Positions 45,526 to 52,637 of a stretch of 64,000 nt of DNA are shown one piece after another (positions within the stretch are counted from its first letter, which is position 1; the number at the start of each line of letters is the position of its first letter). Source of the stretch: Pseudomonas fluorescens (GTDB taxonomy: Bacteria > Pseudomonadota > Gammaproteobacteria > Pseudomonadales > Pseudomonadaceae); the NCBI RefSeq assembly GCF_902497745.1, contig NZ_CABVHJ010000002.1, forward strand, positions 124,001 through 188,000. The letters are read 5' to 3'. The notes under the pieces were generated by a model. The model searched no databases. It was given only the letters and a program-made list of their open reading frames with translations, and was not told the DNA's origin. Both the position numbers and the translations under genes were made by a program.

Positions 45526-48500
45526 GCCACGGGCGATTCAACCTGTCCGCCATCGCCGTGCGCGAGCGCGCGATCACGGTGTTCCTGATTTTTCTGATCG
45601 CTGTTGCAGGGACGTTGTCGTTCTTTCAACTGGGACGTGCGGAAGATCCACCGTTTACGGTCAAGCAGTTGACCGTGATTACCGCGTGGCCCGGTGCGAC
45701 GGCGCAAGAGATGCAGGATCAGGTCGCCGAACCGCTTGAAAAGCGCTTGCAAGAACTCAAGTGGTACGACCGCTCGGAAACCTACACTCGCCCTGGACTC
45801 GCGTTCACGATGGTGTCGTTGCTCGATAGCACGCCGCCGTCGCAAGTGCAGGAAGAGTTCTACCAAGCACGGAAGAAACTCCACGATGAAGCCATCAGGC
45901 TGCCGGCCGGTGTGATCGGGCCGATGGTCAACGATGAGTTTTCCGACGTGACCTTCGCGCTGTTCGCCTTGAAAGCCAAAGGCGAGCCGCAGCGCTTGCT
46001 GGTGCGTGATGCCGAAGCCATGCGCCAGCGTCTGCTGCACGTGCCGGGGGTGAAGAAGGTCAACATCATCGGTGAGCAAGCCGAGCGCATCTACGTTTCG
46101 TTTTCCCATGATCGGTTGGCGACCCTCGGCCTGTCACCGCAGGACATCTTCGCCGCGCTCAACAGTCAGAACGTGCTGACGCCCGCCGGCTCCATCGAAA
46201 CCAACGGGCCACAGGTGTTTCTGCGTCTCGACGGTGCTTTCGACAAGGTGCAGAAAATTCGCGACACACCGGTCTCCGTGCAGGGCCGCACGCTCAAGCT
46301 CTCTGATGTGGCAACGGTTGAACGCGGTTATGAGGACCCGGCCACCTTTGTCGTGCGCAATAACGGCGAAGAGGCGCTGCTGCTGGGCGTGGTGATGCGC
46401 GAGGGCTGGAACGGTCTGGATCTGGGCAAGGCGCTGGATGCGGAGACCGCGCGGATTAATGCGGAAATGCCATTGGGCATGACCCTCGCCAAAGTCACCG
46501 ACCAGGCGGTCAATATCGACTCGGCGGTCGGCGAGTTCATGGTCAAGTTTTTTGTCGCGCTGCTGGTGGTCATGCTCGTGTGCTTTCTGAGTATGGGCTG
46601 GCGAGTAGGCGTGGTGGTCGCCGCCGCAGTGCCGTTGACCCTGGCGATCGTGTTCGTGGTGATGGCCGCCACCGGCAAGAACTTTGATCGCATCACCCTC
46701 GGCTCATTGATCCTCGCGCTGGGGCTGTTGGTCGATGATGCGATCATCGCCATTGAAATGATGGTGGTGAAAATGGAGGAGGGCTACGATCGCATCAAAG
46801 CGTCCGCCTACGCGTGGAGCCATACGGCGGCACCGATGCTGTCCGGTACGCTGGTGACCGCAATCGGTTTCTTGCCGAACGGTTTTGCCCAGTCCACTGC
46901 CGGCGAGTACACCAGCAACATGTTCTGGATTGTCGGCATCGCACTGATCGCGTCCTGGGTCGTCGCGGTGGCGTTCACCCCGTATCTGGGCGTGAAGTTG
47001 TTACCGGACATCAAGAAGGTCGAAGGCGGCCACGCGGCGATCTACAACACGCCGAATTACAACCGTTTCCGCCGGCTGCTGACCGCGGTGATTGCTCGCA
47101 AGTGGCTGGTGGCAGGTACGGTGGTCACGCTGTTTTTCGTCGCCGTGCCAGGCATGGGCTTGGTGAAGAAGCAGTTCTTTCCGACCTCTGACCGCCCCGA
47201 GGTGATGATCGAAGTGCAGATGCCCTACGGCACCTCGATCGAGCAGACCAGCGCCACGGCCGCCAAGGTCGAGGACTGGTTGCACAAGCAGGAGGAGGCA
47301 AAAATCGTCACGGCCTATATCGGCCAGGGTGCGCCGCGTTTCTTCCTGGCGATGGCGCCGGAATTACCCGACCCCTCGTTTGCCAAAATCGTCGTGCTGA
47401 CAGAGAGTCAGGAAGCACGCGAAACCCTCAAGTTCCGGCTGCGCGAAGCGGTTGCAGAAGGCCTCGCGCCGGAGGCCCGTGTCAGGGCCACGCAAATTGT
47501 CTTTGGCCCTTATTCGCCGTTTCCGGTTGCCTACCGGGTGATGGGCCCTGATCCGGCGAAGTTACGCGAAATCGCCGAGCAAGTCCGCGGCGTGCTGCAA
47601 GACAGCCCGATGATGAGAACGGTGAACACTGACTGGGGGCCGCTGACCCCGACATTGCATTTCAGTCTCGATCAGGACCGTCTGCAGGCGGTGGGGCTGA
47701 CCTCCAATGCGGTTGCCCAGCAACTGCAGTTCCTGCTGAGCGGAGTGCCGATCACGGCGGTTCGCGAGGATATTCGTTCTGTGCAGGTTGTGGGGCGTGC
47801 GGCGGGCAATATCAGGCTCGACCCGGCGCAGATCAAAGGCTTCACCCTGGTCGGTGCGGCGGGACAACGCATCCCGTTGTCGCAGATCGGCGAGGTCGAT
47901 GTACGCATGGAAGATCCGATTCTGCGGCGCCGTGACCGCACGCCGACCATCACCGTGCGTGGCGACATTGCCGAAGGCTTGCAGCCACCGGATGTTTCGG
48001 GCGTGATCCTCAAGCAGCTGCAGCCGATCATCGAAAAACTGCCGTCCGGTTACCGGATCGAGCAGGCGGGCGCCATCGAGGAGTCCGGCAAGGCGGGCAA
48101 GGCGATCCTGCCTTTGCTGCCGATCATGATCGCCATGACGTTGCTGATCATCATGGTGCAGGTGCGTTCGATCGCGGCGATGATCATGGTCTTCCTCACC
48201 TCGCCATTAGGTTTGATAGGTGTGGTGCCGACGTTGCTGATCTTCAATCAGCCGTTTGGCATCAATGCGCTGGTCGGGTTGATTGCGCTGTCGGGGATCC
48301 TGATGCGCAATACGCTGATTCTGATCGGGCAAATCCATCACAACACGCTGGAAGGGCTGGACCCGTTCCATGCCGTGGTCGAAGCCACGGTGCAACGTGC
48401 GCGACCGGTTCTGTTAACGGCGCTGGCGGCGATCCTGGCGTTTATTCCCCTGACACACTCGGTGTTCTGGGGCACGCTGGCCTACACCCTGATCGGCGGC

Positions 48501-48611
48501 ACCTTCGTCGGCACCATCATGACGCTGGTGTTCCTGCCGGCGATGTATTCGATCTGGTTCAAGATCCGCCCTGAGCATAAGGCTCAGACTGAAAGAGTCA
48601 GACTGGCCTGA
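45522..48611 (+). CDS. RND efflux pump permease
   Basis: A 1029-residue inner-membrane proton/drug antiporter of the AcrB superfamily, with 12 helices, two large periplasmic loops and the proton-relay DD pair in GLLVDDAIIAIEMM (helix 4). The N-terminus (AVRERAITVFLIFLIAVAGTLSFFQLGRAEDPPF) and sequence style place it with the TriC/MuxB-like proteins rather than MexB. It works as a trimer with the preceding adaptor and needs an outer-membrane TolC-like protein encoded elsewhere. Substrates are unknown; biocides or hydrophobic compounds would fit the FadL-like and TetR neighbours. Confidence 0.94.
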   Translation: MSHGRFNLSAIAVRERAITVFLIFLIAVAGTLSFFQLGRAEDPPFTVKQLTVITAWPGATAQEMQDQVAEPLEKRLQELKWYDRSETYTRPGLAFTMVSLLDSTPPSQVQEEFYQARKKLHDEAIRLPAGVIGPMVNDEFSDVTFALFALKAKGEPQRLLVRDAEAMRQRLLHVPGVKKVNIIGEQAERIYVSFSHDRLATLGLSPQDIFAALNSQNVLTPAGSIETNGPQVFLRLDGAFDKVQKIRDTPVSVQGRTLKLSDVATVERGYEDPATFVVRNNGEEALLLGVVMREGWNGLDLGKALDAETARINAEMPLGMTLAKVTDQAVNIDSAVGEFMVKFFVALLVVMLVCFLSMGWRVGVVVAAAVPLTLAIVFVVMAATGKNFDRITLGSLILALGLLVDDAIIAIEMMVVKMEEGYDRIKASAYAWSHTAAPMLSGTLVTAIGFLPNGFAQSTAGEYTSNMFWIVGIALIASWVVAVAFTPYLGVKLLPDIKKVEGGHAAIYNTPNYNRFRRLLTAVIARKWLVAGTVVTLFFVAVPGMGLVKKQFFPTSDRPEVMIEVQMPYGTSIEQTSATAAKVEDWLHKQEEAKIVTAYIGQGAPRFFLAMAPELPDPSFAKIVVLTESQEARETLKFRLREAVAEGLAPEARVRATQIVFGPYSPFPVAYRVMGPDPAKLREIAEQVRGVLQDSPMMRTVNTDWGPLTPTLHFSLDQDRLQAVGLTSNAVAQQLQFLLSGVPITAVREDIRSVQVVGRAAGNIRLDPAQIKGFTLVGAAGQRIPLSQIGEVDVRMEDPILRRRDRTPTITVRGDIAEGLQPPDVSGVILKQLQPIIEKLPSGYRIEQAGAIEESGKAGKAILPLLPIMIAMTLLIIMVQVRSIAAMIMVFLTSPLGLIGVVPTLLIFNQPFGINALVGLIALSGILMRNTLILIGQIHHNTLEGLDPFHAVVEATVQRARPVLLTALAAILAFIPLTHSVFWGTLAYTLIGGTFVGTIMTLVFLPAMYSIWFKIRPEHKAQTERVRLA

Positions 48612-48615
48612 AATC

Positions 48616-48637
48616 GAGGCCCGCTCCGGCGGGCCTC
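48616..48637. terminator. Terminator after RND operon
   Basis: GAGGCCCGC-TCCG-GCGGGCCTC is a perfect 9-bp G+C stem followed by TTTGT, five bases after the permease stop. The convergent LysR gene ends 11 bp further, so it may work in both directions. Confidence 0.85.
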
Positions 48638-48648
48638 TTTGTCCCACG

Positions 48649-49563
48649 TCAAAGCGTGGTGATCTGTCCGTTGCGATCCAGCTCATACACCTTGTTGCCC
48701 TGCAATTTCTCCTTTAGCCACCGCTCCGCTTTACCCAGCGGCCGCTGCCGCGCCCATAGCAAATCGACACCAATCTGCCAGTCGGTATGCGGATACGCCG
48801 AGAGCTGCAGTTCCACCAGTTCACCCTTGGCCAGTTCACGTTGAATGAGCTGGCGGGGCAGGGTGGCCCAGCCGAGTCCGGCGCGGACCATTTCCAGTAA
48901 CGCCAGATAGCTTTCCGCTTGCCACAACTGGGTCGAGCGCAGGTATTCGCTGCTCGGCAGTTTGCTCGCGTGGGCACTGAAGGCCAAGCGCCGATGGACG
49001 TGCAGGTCGTCGAACGTGACGTTATCGAGTTGCGCCAGTGGATGATCGGGATGGCAGACGTGCAGCATGATCAGTTTGCCCAGTTGCTGGAACGCCAGCT
49101 CCTTGGGATAGCCGGGCTGTGAGAACGCCACACCGAGTACCGCTTCGCCGCTGCTGACCAGTTCGCTGACGTCGCCGTAGACCGGATGGCGGATGATCAG
49201 GTCGACAAAGGGGAACGCGGCTTCGAAGGCTTTTAGCACTGGCATGATCGGGCCGTACGGCGTTTCAATGGCGAGCGTCAGGCTGGTTTCGACGTTGTCC
49301 GCAAGGCAATCGGCGTGGGCTTCGAAGGTCATGCAGCGTTCGAGCACGGCTTCGGCCTGCACCAGCAATTTGTGGCCGCTGGCGGTGAGGGCAGGGCTGC
49401 GGTTGCTGCGGTCGAACAGGTCGACGCCGAGGTCGGTTTCGAGGTTGGCAATCGCCGCGCTGATGGTCGATTGGGTCTTGCCCAGTTTGCGCCCGGCGGC
49501 GGAGAACGATCCGCTTTTGACCACTTGGACGAACATCAACAGTTGATCGAGTGAGAAGCGCAA
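48649..49563 (-). CDS. LysR-family transcriptional regulator
   Basis: A 304-residue LysR protein. The start is probably TTG at 49563 with GGGAG eight bases upstream, giving (M)RFSLDQLLMFVQVVKSGSFSAAGRKLGKTQSTISAAIANLETDLGVDLFDRSNRSPALT. The frame extends 32 codons upstream, but that stretch is not LysR-like. Divergent from the purine permease and deaminase genes, which it probably controls. Confidence 0.9.
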   Translation of the reverse strand: MRFSLDQLLMFVQVVKSGSFSAAGRKLGKTQSTISAAIANLETDLGVDLFDRSNRSPALTASGHKLLVQAEAVLERCMTFEAHADCLADNVETSLTLAIETPYGPIMPVLKAFEAAFPFVDLIIRHPVYGDVSELVSSGEAVLGVAFSQPGYPKELAFQQLGKLIMLHVCHPDHPLAQLDNVTFDDLHVHRRLAFSAHASKLPSSEYLRSTQLWQAESYLALLEMVRAGLGWATLPRQLIQRELAKGELVELQLSAYPHTDWQIGVDLLWARQRPLGKAERWLKEKLQGNKVYELDRNGQITTL

Positions 49564-49778
49564 GCGGTGAACTCCCGGGTCGAGGATGAGGGTACAAAGC
49601 AAATAACCAATGCCAGATTCGTGCCATCGAAAAAAGCGATGGTTGCTAATTTGTTTCATCGTAATAAACGTTCAACCATGGCCCCGCGTCAAACGATCTC
49701 CGGGGCGGATCTACCCTTCAAACGCCCCTGAGCATGCCCGCGATCTCAACAGATGCCGCACCTTCAGGAGCGTGTGAA

Positions 49779-51110
49779 ATGACTACACAACGCATTCATC
49801 CGGTGGACGAGGTTTTGCCACTGCGACAGTTGTTCACGTTTGGCTTGCAGCATGTGCTGGTGATGTACGCGGGAGCGGTGGCGGTGCCGTTGATTCTCGG
49901 CAGTGCGATGGGGCTGACTTCGGCGCAGGTGGTATTGCTGATCAACGCCAACCTGTTGACCTCGGGTGTGGCGACGCTGATTCAAACCCTTGGCTTCTGG
50001 AAATTCGGCGCGCGGCTGCCGCTGATTCAGGGCTGCTCATTCATTGCCCTGGCGCCGATGATCATGATCGGCAAGGAATTCGGCCTCAGTCAGATTTTCG
50101 GTGCGGTGATCGCGGCGGGCTTTATCACCATTGCCCTGGCACCGGTGTTCAGCCGCTTGCTGCGGTTTTTTCCGCCGGTGGTAATTGGCAGCCTGATCAC
50201 TATTATCGGCATCTCGCTGATGCCTGCGGCGGCAATCTGGCTGGGCGGCGGCAATCCCGATTCTGCGGATTTCGGCAATCCCGCCAACCTGTTGCTGGGC
50301 CTGGCCACGGTCAGCGTGACGCTGGTGATCTACGCCAAATGCAAGGGTTTCCTCGGCAACCTCAGCGTGCTCATCGGCTTGTTTGTCGGCAGTCTGATCG
50401 CAGCGGCTTGCGGCATGACTCACTTCAATCGGGTCAGCGAAGCCGCGTGGTTTGAGCTGAGTGCGCCGATGGCCTTCGGCGCGCCGGAGTTCGCGCCGGT
50501 GCCGATTCTGATCATGACCCTGGCGATGCTGGTGATCATGGCCGAGACCACCGGCAACTGCCTGGCGATCGGCAAACTGACCGGCAAACCGACCACGCAA
50601 CAAACCCTCGGCAATGCGTTTCGCGCCGATGGGTTGTCGACCATGCTCGGCGGCTTGCTCAACAGCTTTCCTTACAACGCCTTCACCCAGAACACCGGTT
50701 TGATTGCGCTCTCCAACGTGAAAAGCCGCTTCGTCGTGGCCGCCGCCGGGGCAATCATGGTGCTGATGGGTTTGTTCCCCAAACTCGGTGCGTTGATCGC
50801 CGCAGTGCCGACGCCGGTACTCGGTGGCTGCGCAATCGTGATGTTCGGCATGACCACGGTGGCGGGCATTCAAGAACTGTCGCGGGTGCAATTCGAGGGG
50901 ACGCGTAACGGCATCATCGTCGCCGTATCGGTAAGTGTCGGCGTGCTGCCGATGTCCTTTCCGGCGCTGTTCGAATACGTCGGCCCGACCCTGAAACTGG
51001 TGCTCGACAGCGGGATTTTCCTCGGCGCGATCACCGCCATCGTCCTCAACATCCTGCTCAACAACGATAAAAAATCCACTGAAACCATCGGCGCTGAACT
51101 GGCCGACTGA
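49779..51110 (+). CDS. NCS2-family purine/xanthine permease
   Basis: A 443-residue nucleobase:cation symporter-2 protein with about 14 helices. It has the NCS2 core LQHVLVMYAGAVAVPLILG, the helix-8 motif IMAETTGNCLAIG (conserved Glu) and NTGLIALSNVKSR. It resembles xanthine/uric-acid permeases more than uracil permeases. CAGGAG lies eight bases before the ATG. It is followed 30 bp later by a nucleobase deaminase, indicating uptake and salvage or catabolism of purines. Confidence 0.92.
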   Translation: MTTQRIHPVDEVLPLRQLFTFGLQHVLVMYAGAVAVPLILGSAMGLTSAQVVLLINANLLTSGVATLIQTLGFWKFGARLPLIQGCSFIALAPMIMIGKEFGLSQIFGAVIAAGFITIALAPVFSRLLRFFPPVVIGSLITIIGISLMPAAAIWLGGGNPDSADFGNPANLLLGLATVSVTLVIYAKCKGFLGNLSVLIGLFVGSLIAAACGMTHFNRVSEAAWFELSAPMAFGAPEFAPVPILIMTLAMLVIMAETTGNCLAIGKLTGKPTTQQTLGNAFRADGLSTMLGGLLNSFPYNAFTQNTGLIALSNVKSRFVVAAAGAIMVLMGLFPKLGALIAAVPTPVLGGCAIVMFGMTTVAGIQELSRVQFEGTRNGIIVAVSVSVGVLPMSFPALFEYVGPTLKLVLDSGIFLGAITAIVLNILLNNDKKSTETIGAELAD

Positions 51111-51140
51111 CCTTTGTTTTCCACTGCCCAGGAGTTACCC

Positions 51141-51650
51141 ATGAATCAATTCACTCAGCTCATCCCGGCCGGCGTCAGCGAGCTTGATCTGACCTTGCTG
51201 CGCCAGACCATCGCCTTGTCCGAGGCATCGAAACAACGCGGCCGCCATCCATTCGCGGCATTGGTGGCCGATCGCAACGGCAAGGTGATTGTCGAAGCGG
51301 GGAACAACTCGATGCCGCCGGAAGGTGATCCAACTCAGCATGCGGAGTTGGTGGCGGCCGCCGCAGCGGCCAAGCTGCTGTCACCGCAAGAGCTGGAACT
51401 GTGCACGCTGTACACCAGCGCCGAACCTTGCTGCATGTGTGCCGGCGCGGTGTACTGGACGGGGATCGGGCGGGTGGTTTATGCCTTGTCGGAGCATGCG
51501 CTGCTTGGGTTGACGGGCGACCATCCGGAGAACCCGACGTTCTCGCTGCCATGCCGCGAGGTGTTCGCCAAGGGACAGCGCAAGGTCAGTGTGTTGGGGC
51601 CGATGCTGGAGGGCGAGGCGGCTGAGCCGCACAAGGGTTTTTGGTCGTAA
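51141..51650 (+). CDS. Nucleobase deaminase (guanine deaminase-like)
   Basis: A 169-residue zinc deaminase of the cytidine deaminase superfamily. Catalytic HAE (in PTQHAELVAA) and the zinc cysteines SAEPCCMCAGAVYW are intact. FSLPCREVF and the C-terminal GFWS resemble the guanine deaminase-like branch rather than TadA. The exact base is unknown. AGGAG lies five bases before the ATG. Same operon as the NCS2 permease. Confidence 0.88.
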   Translation: MNQFTQLIPAGVSELDLTLLRQTIALSEASKQRGRHPFAALVADRNGKVIVEAGNNSMPPEGDPTQHAELVAAAAAAKLLSPQELELCTLYTSAEPCCMCAGAVYWTGIGRVVYALSEHALLGLTGDHPENPTFSLPCREVFAKGQRKVSVLGPMLEGEAAEPHKGFWS

Positions 51651-51797
51651 CCAGCTTTGCAGCGAAGCTCGAATGGTGTGAGGTTGTGCTATCCAGAGAC
51701 GTAAGAGCACTTGTTCGCCGAGAGGGAGAAGGTGCGAAGTTTGGAACTGCCAGCCCTCGGCCGATGCCGAATGAGTAACCAGAACGAGGGCAAAGCA

Positions 51798-51929
51798 ATG
51801 ACTGAAGAAACAGCACAATTTCCAGAGGAAGAAGTACCGGATCAATCGACGCCGGCGCATTCCACAGAGGAAGAGCAAAAGCGCCTCAAGGATTTTAACA
51901 AGGAAGGCATCCCGCCCGGCAGCTGCTGA
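51798..51929 (+). CDS. Small acidic hypothetical protein (43 residues)
   Basis: MTEETAQFPEEEVPDQ... ends in FNKEGIPPGSC. It is rich in Glu and Pro, with no hydrophobic segment. GAGG lies eight bases before the ATG at 51798; an upstream in-frame ATG at 51771 is possible. The distinctive C-terminus suggests a real conserved small protein, but I cannot assign a function. A long stem-loop follows directly after its stop. Confidence 0.55.
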   Translation: MTEETAQFPEEEVPDQSTPAHSTEEEQKRLKDFNKEGIPPGSC

Positions 51930-51936
51930 TGGGTAG

Positions 51937-52009
51937 GCACTGGCTCGGGCCACGTACCTTCGGCGCGTCGCTTTGCGACGCGCCATGAGGCGTTGGCCCG
52001 TGCCAGTGC
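51937..52009. repeat. Nested stem-loop, 73 nt
   Basis: The outer arms 51937-51952 and 51994-52009 pair at 15 of 16 positions (GCACTGGC-T-CGGGCCA against TGGCCCG-T-GCCAGTGC). Inside is a perfect 9-bp hairpin GGCGCGTCG-CTTTG-CGACGCGCC (51962-51984). It starts 7 bp after the small-ORF stop and ends 17 bp before the next gene's stop. There is no T tract. It could be a bidirectional transcript end, a structured RNA or a REP-derived element. Confidence 0.65.
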
Positions 52010-52026
52010 GGCCATCGGCGGGGATT

Positions 52027-52422
52027 TCAAGCGTGTGTGTCAACGCTGAGTGTCATTTGGATCAATGTTGCCTGCAGCGCGTGGAGGTTGCCAGCGCATA
52101 CAGAAATCTGATTTTGAATCTCGACTGTTCTTTGAGCCTTCTCTTCTTCTGGCATATTCATTCTTTCGGTTTTAGCCAGCTCTGCTTTGCGAGTTGCAAG
52201 TTGCTGCTGTATCTCGGCAATTTGTTTTTTTATGAGCTCGACTGCACTAATAGGCTGTTTGACCGTATTAACACCTTCTTCGCTGGAATCAATTCTAATC
52301 TTGTCGTCGCTTGTGGTTTTCTTCGTAAGTGATAGACGGTTTTGCGAATCTGATTTTATGTGTTGGTTGTTCTCTGGTTTTTTCTTATCGATGGTTACGC
52401 TAATTGCGCTGATTTTTGGCAT
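52027..52422 (-). CDS. Hypothetical coiled-coil protein, low G+C
   Basis: A 131-residue protein. Residues about 58-95 form a helix of heptad type (ISAVELIKKQIAEIQQQLA, then Lys/Glu-rich), reminiscent of FlxA-like proteins; the N-terminal 50 residues are Lys/Ser/Asn-rich and probably disordered. No signal peptide. The G+C is much lower than in both neighbours, indicating recent acquisition. No function can be named. The ribosome site is weak. Confidence 0.6.
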   Translation of the reverse strand: MPKISAISVTIDKKKPENNQHIKSDSQNRLSLTKKTTSDDKIRIDSSEEGVNTVKQPISAVELIKKQIAEIQQQLATRKAELAKTERMNMPEEEKAQRTVEIQNQISVCAGNLHALQATLIQMTLSVDTHA

Positions 52423-52583
52423 GGCTAATTCTCTTGGCTTTCTCGCCTATAGGGCGTTGGGGCTATTGATCTCACACGGTTGCGCGTGAATGCTCACTAC
52501 GCCTTTTATGGTAATGAGCCTTCTGCGTGTGGATATAGGAATTGTCTTGTTTTTGTGCGCCATGGCTAGACGCGCAGAAACGA

Positions 52584-52610
52584 CAAGGCTCTGAATAAAT
52601 CAGAGCCTTG
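52584..52610 (-). terminator. Terminator of the fimbrial operon
   Basis: CAAGGCTCTGA-5 nt-TCAGAGCCTTG, a perfect 11-bp stem starting 27 bp after the usher stop, with TCGTTTCT after it on the minus strand. Confidence 0.75.
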
Positions 52611-52637
52611 ATGTTGAAGATTGACGAATTGAACGTG

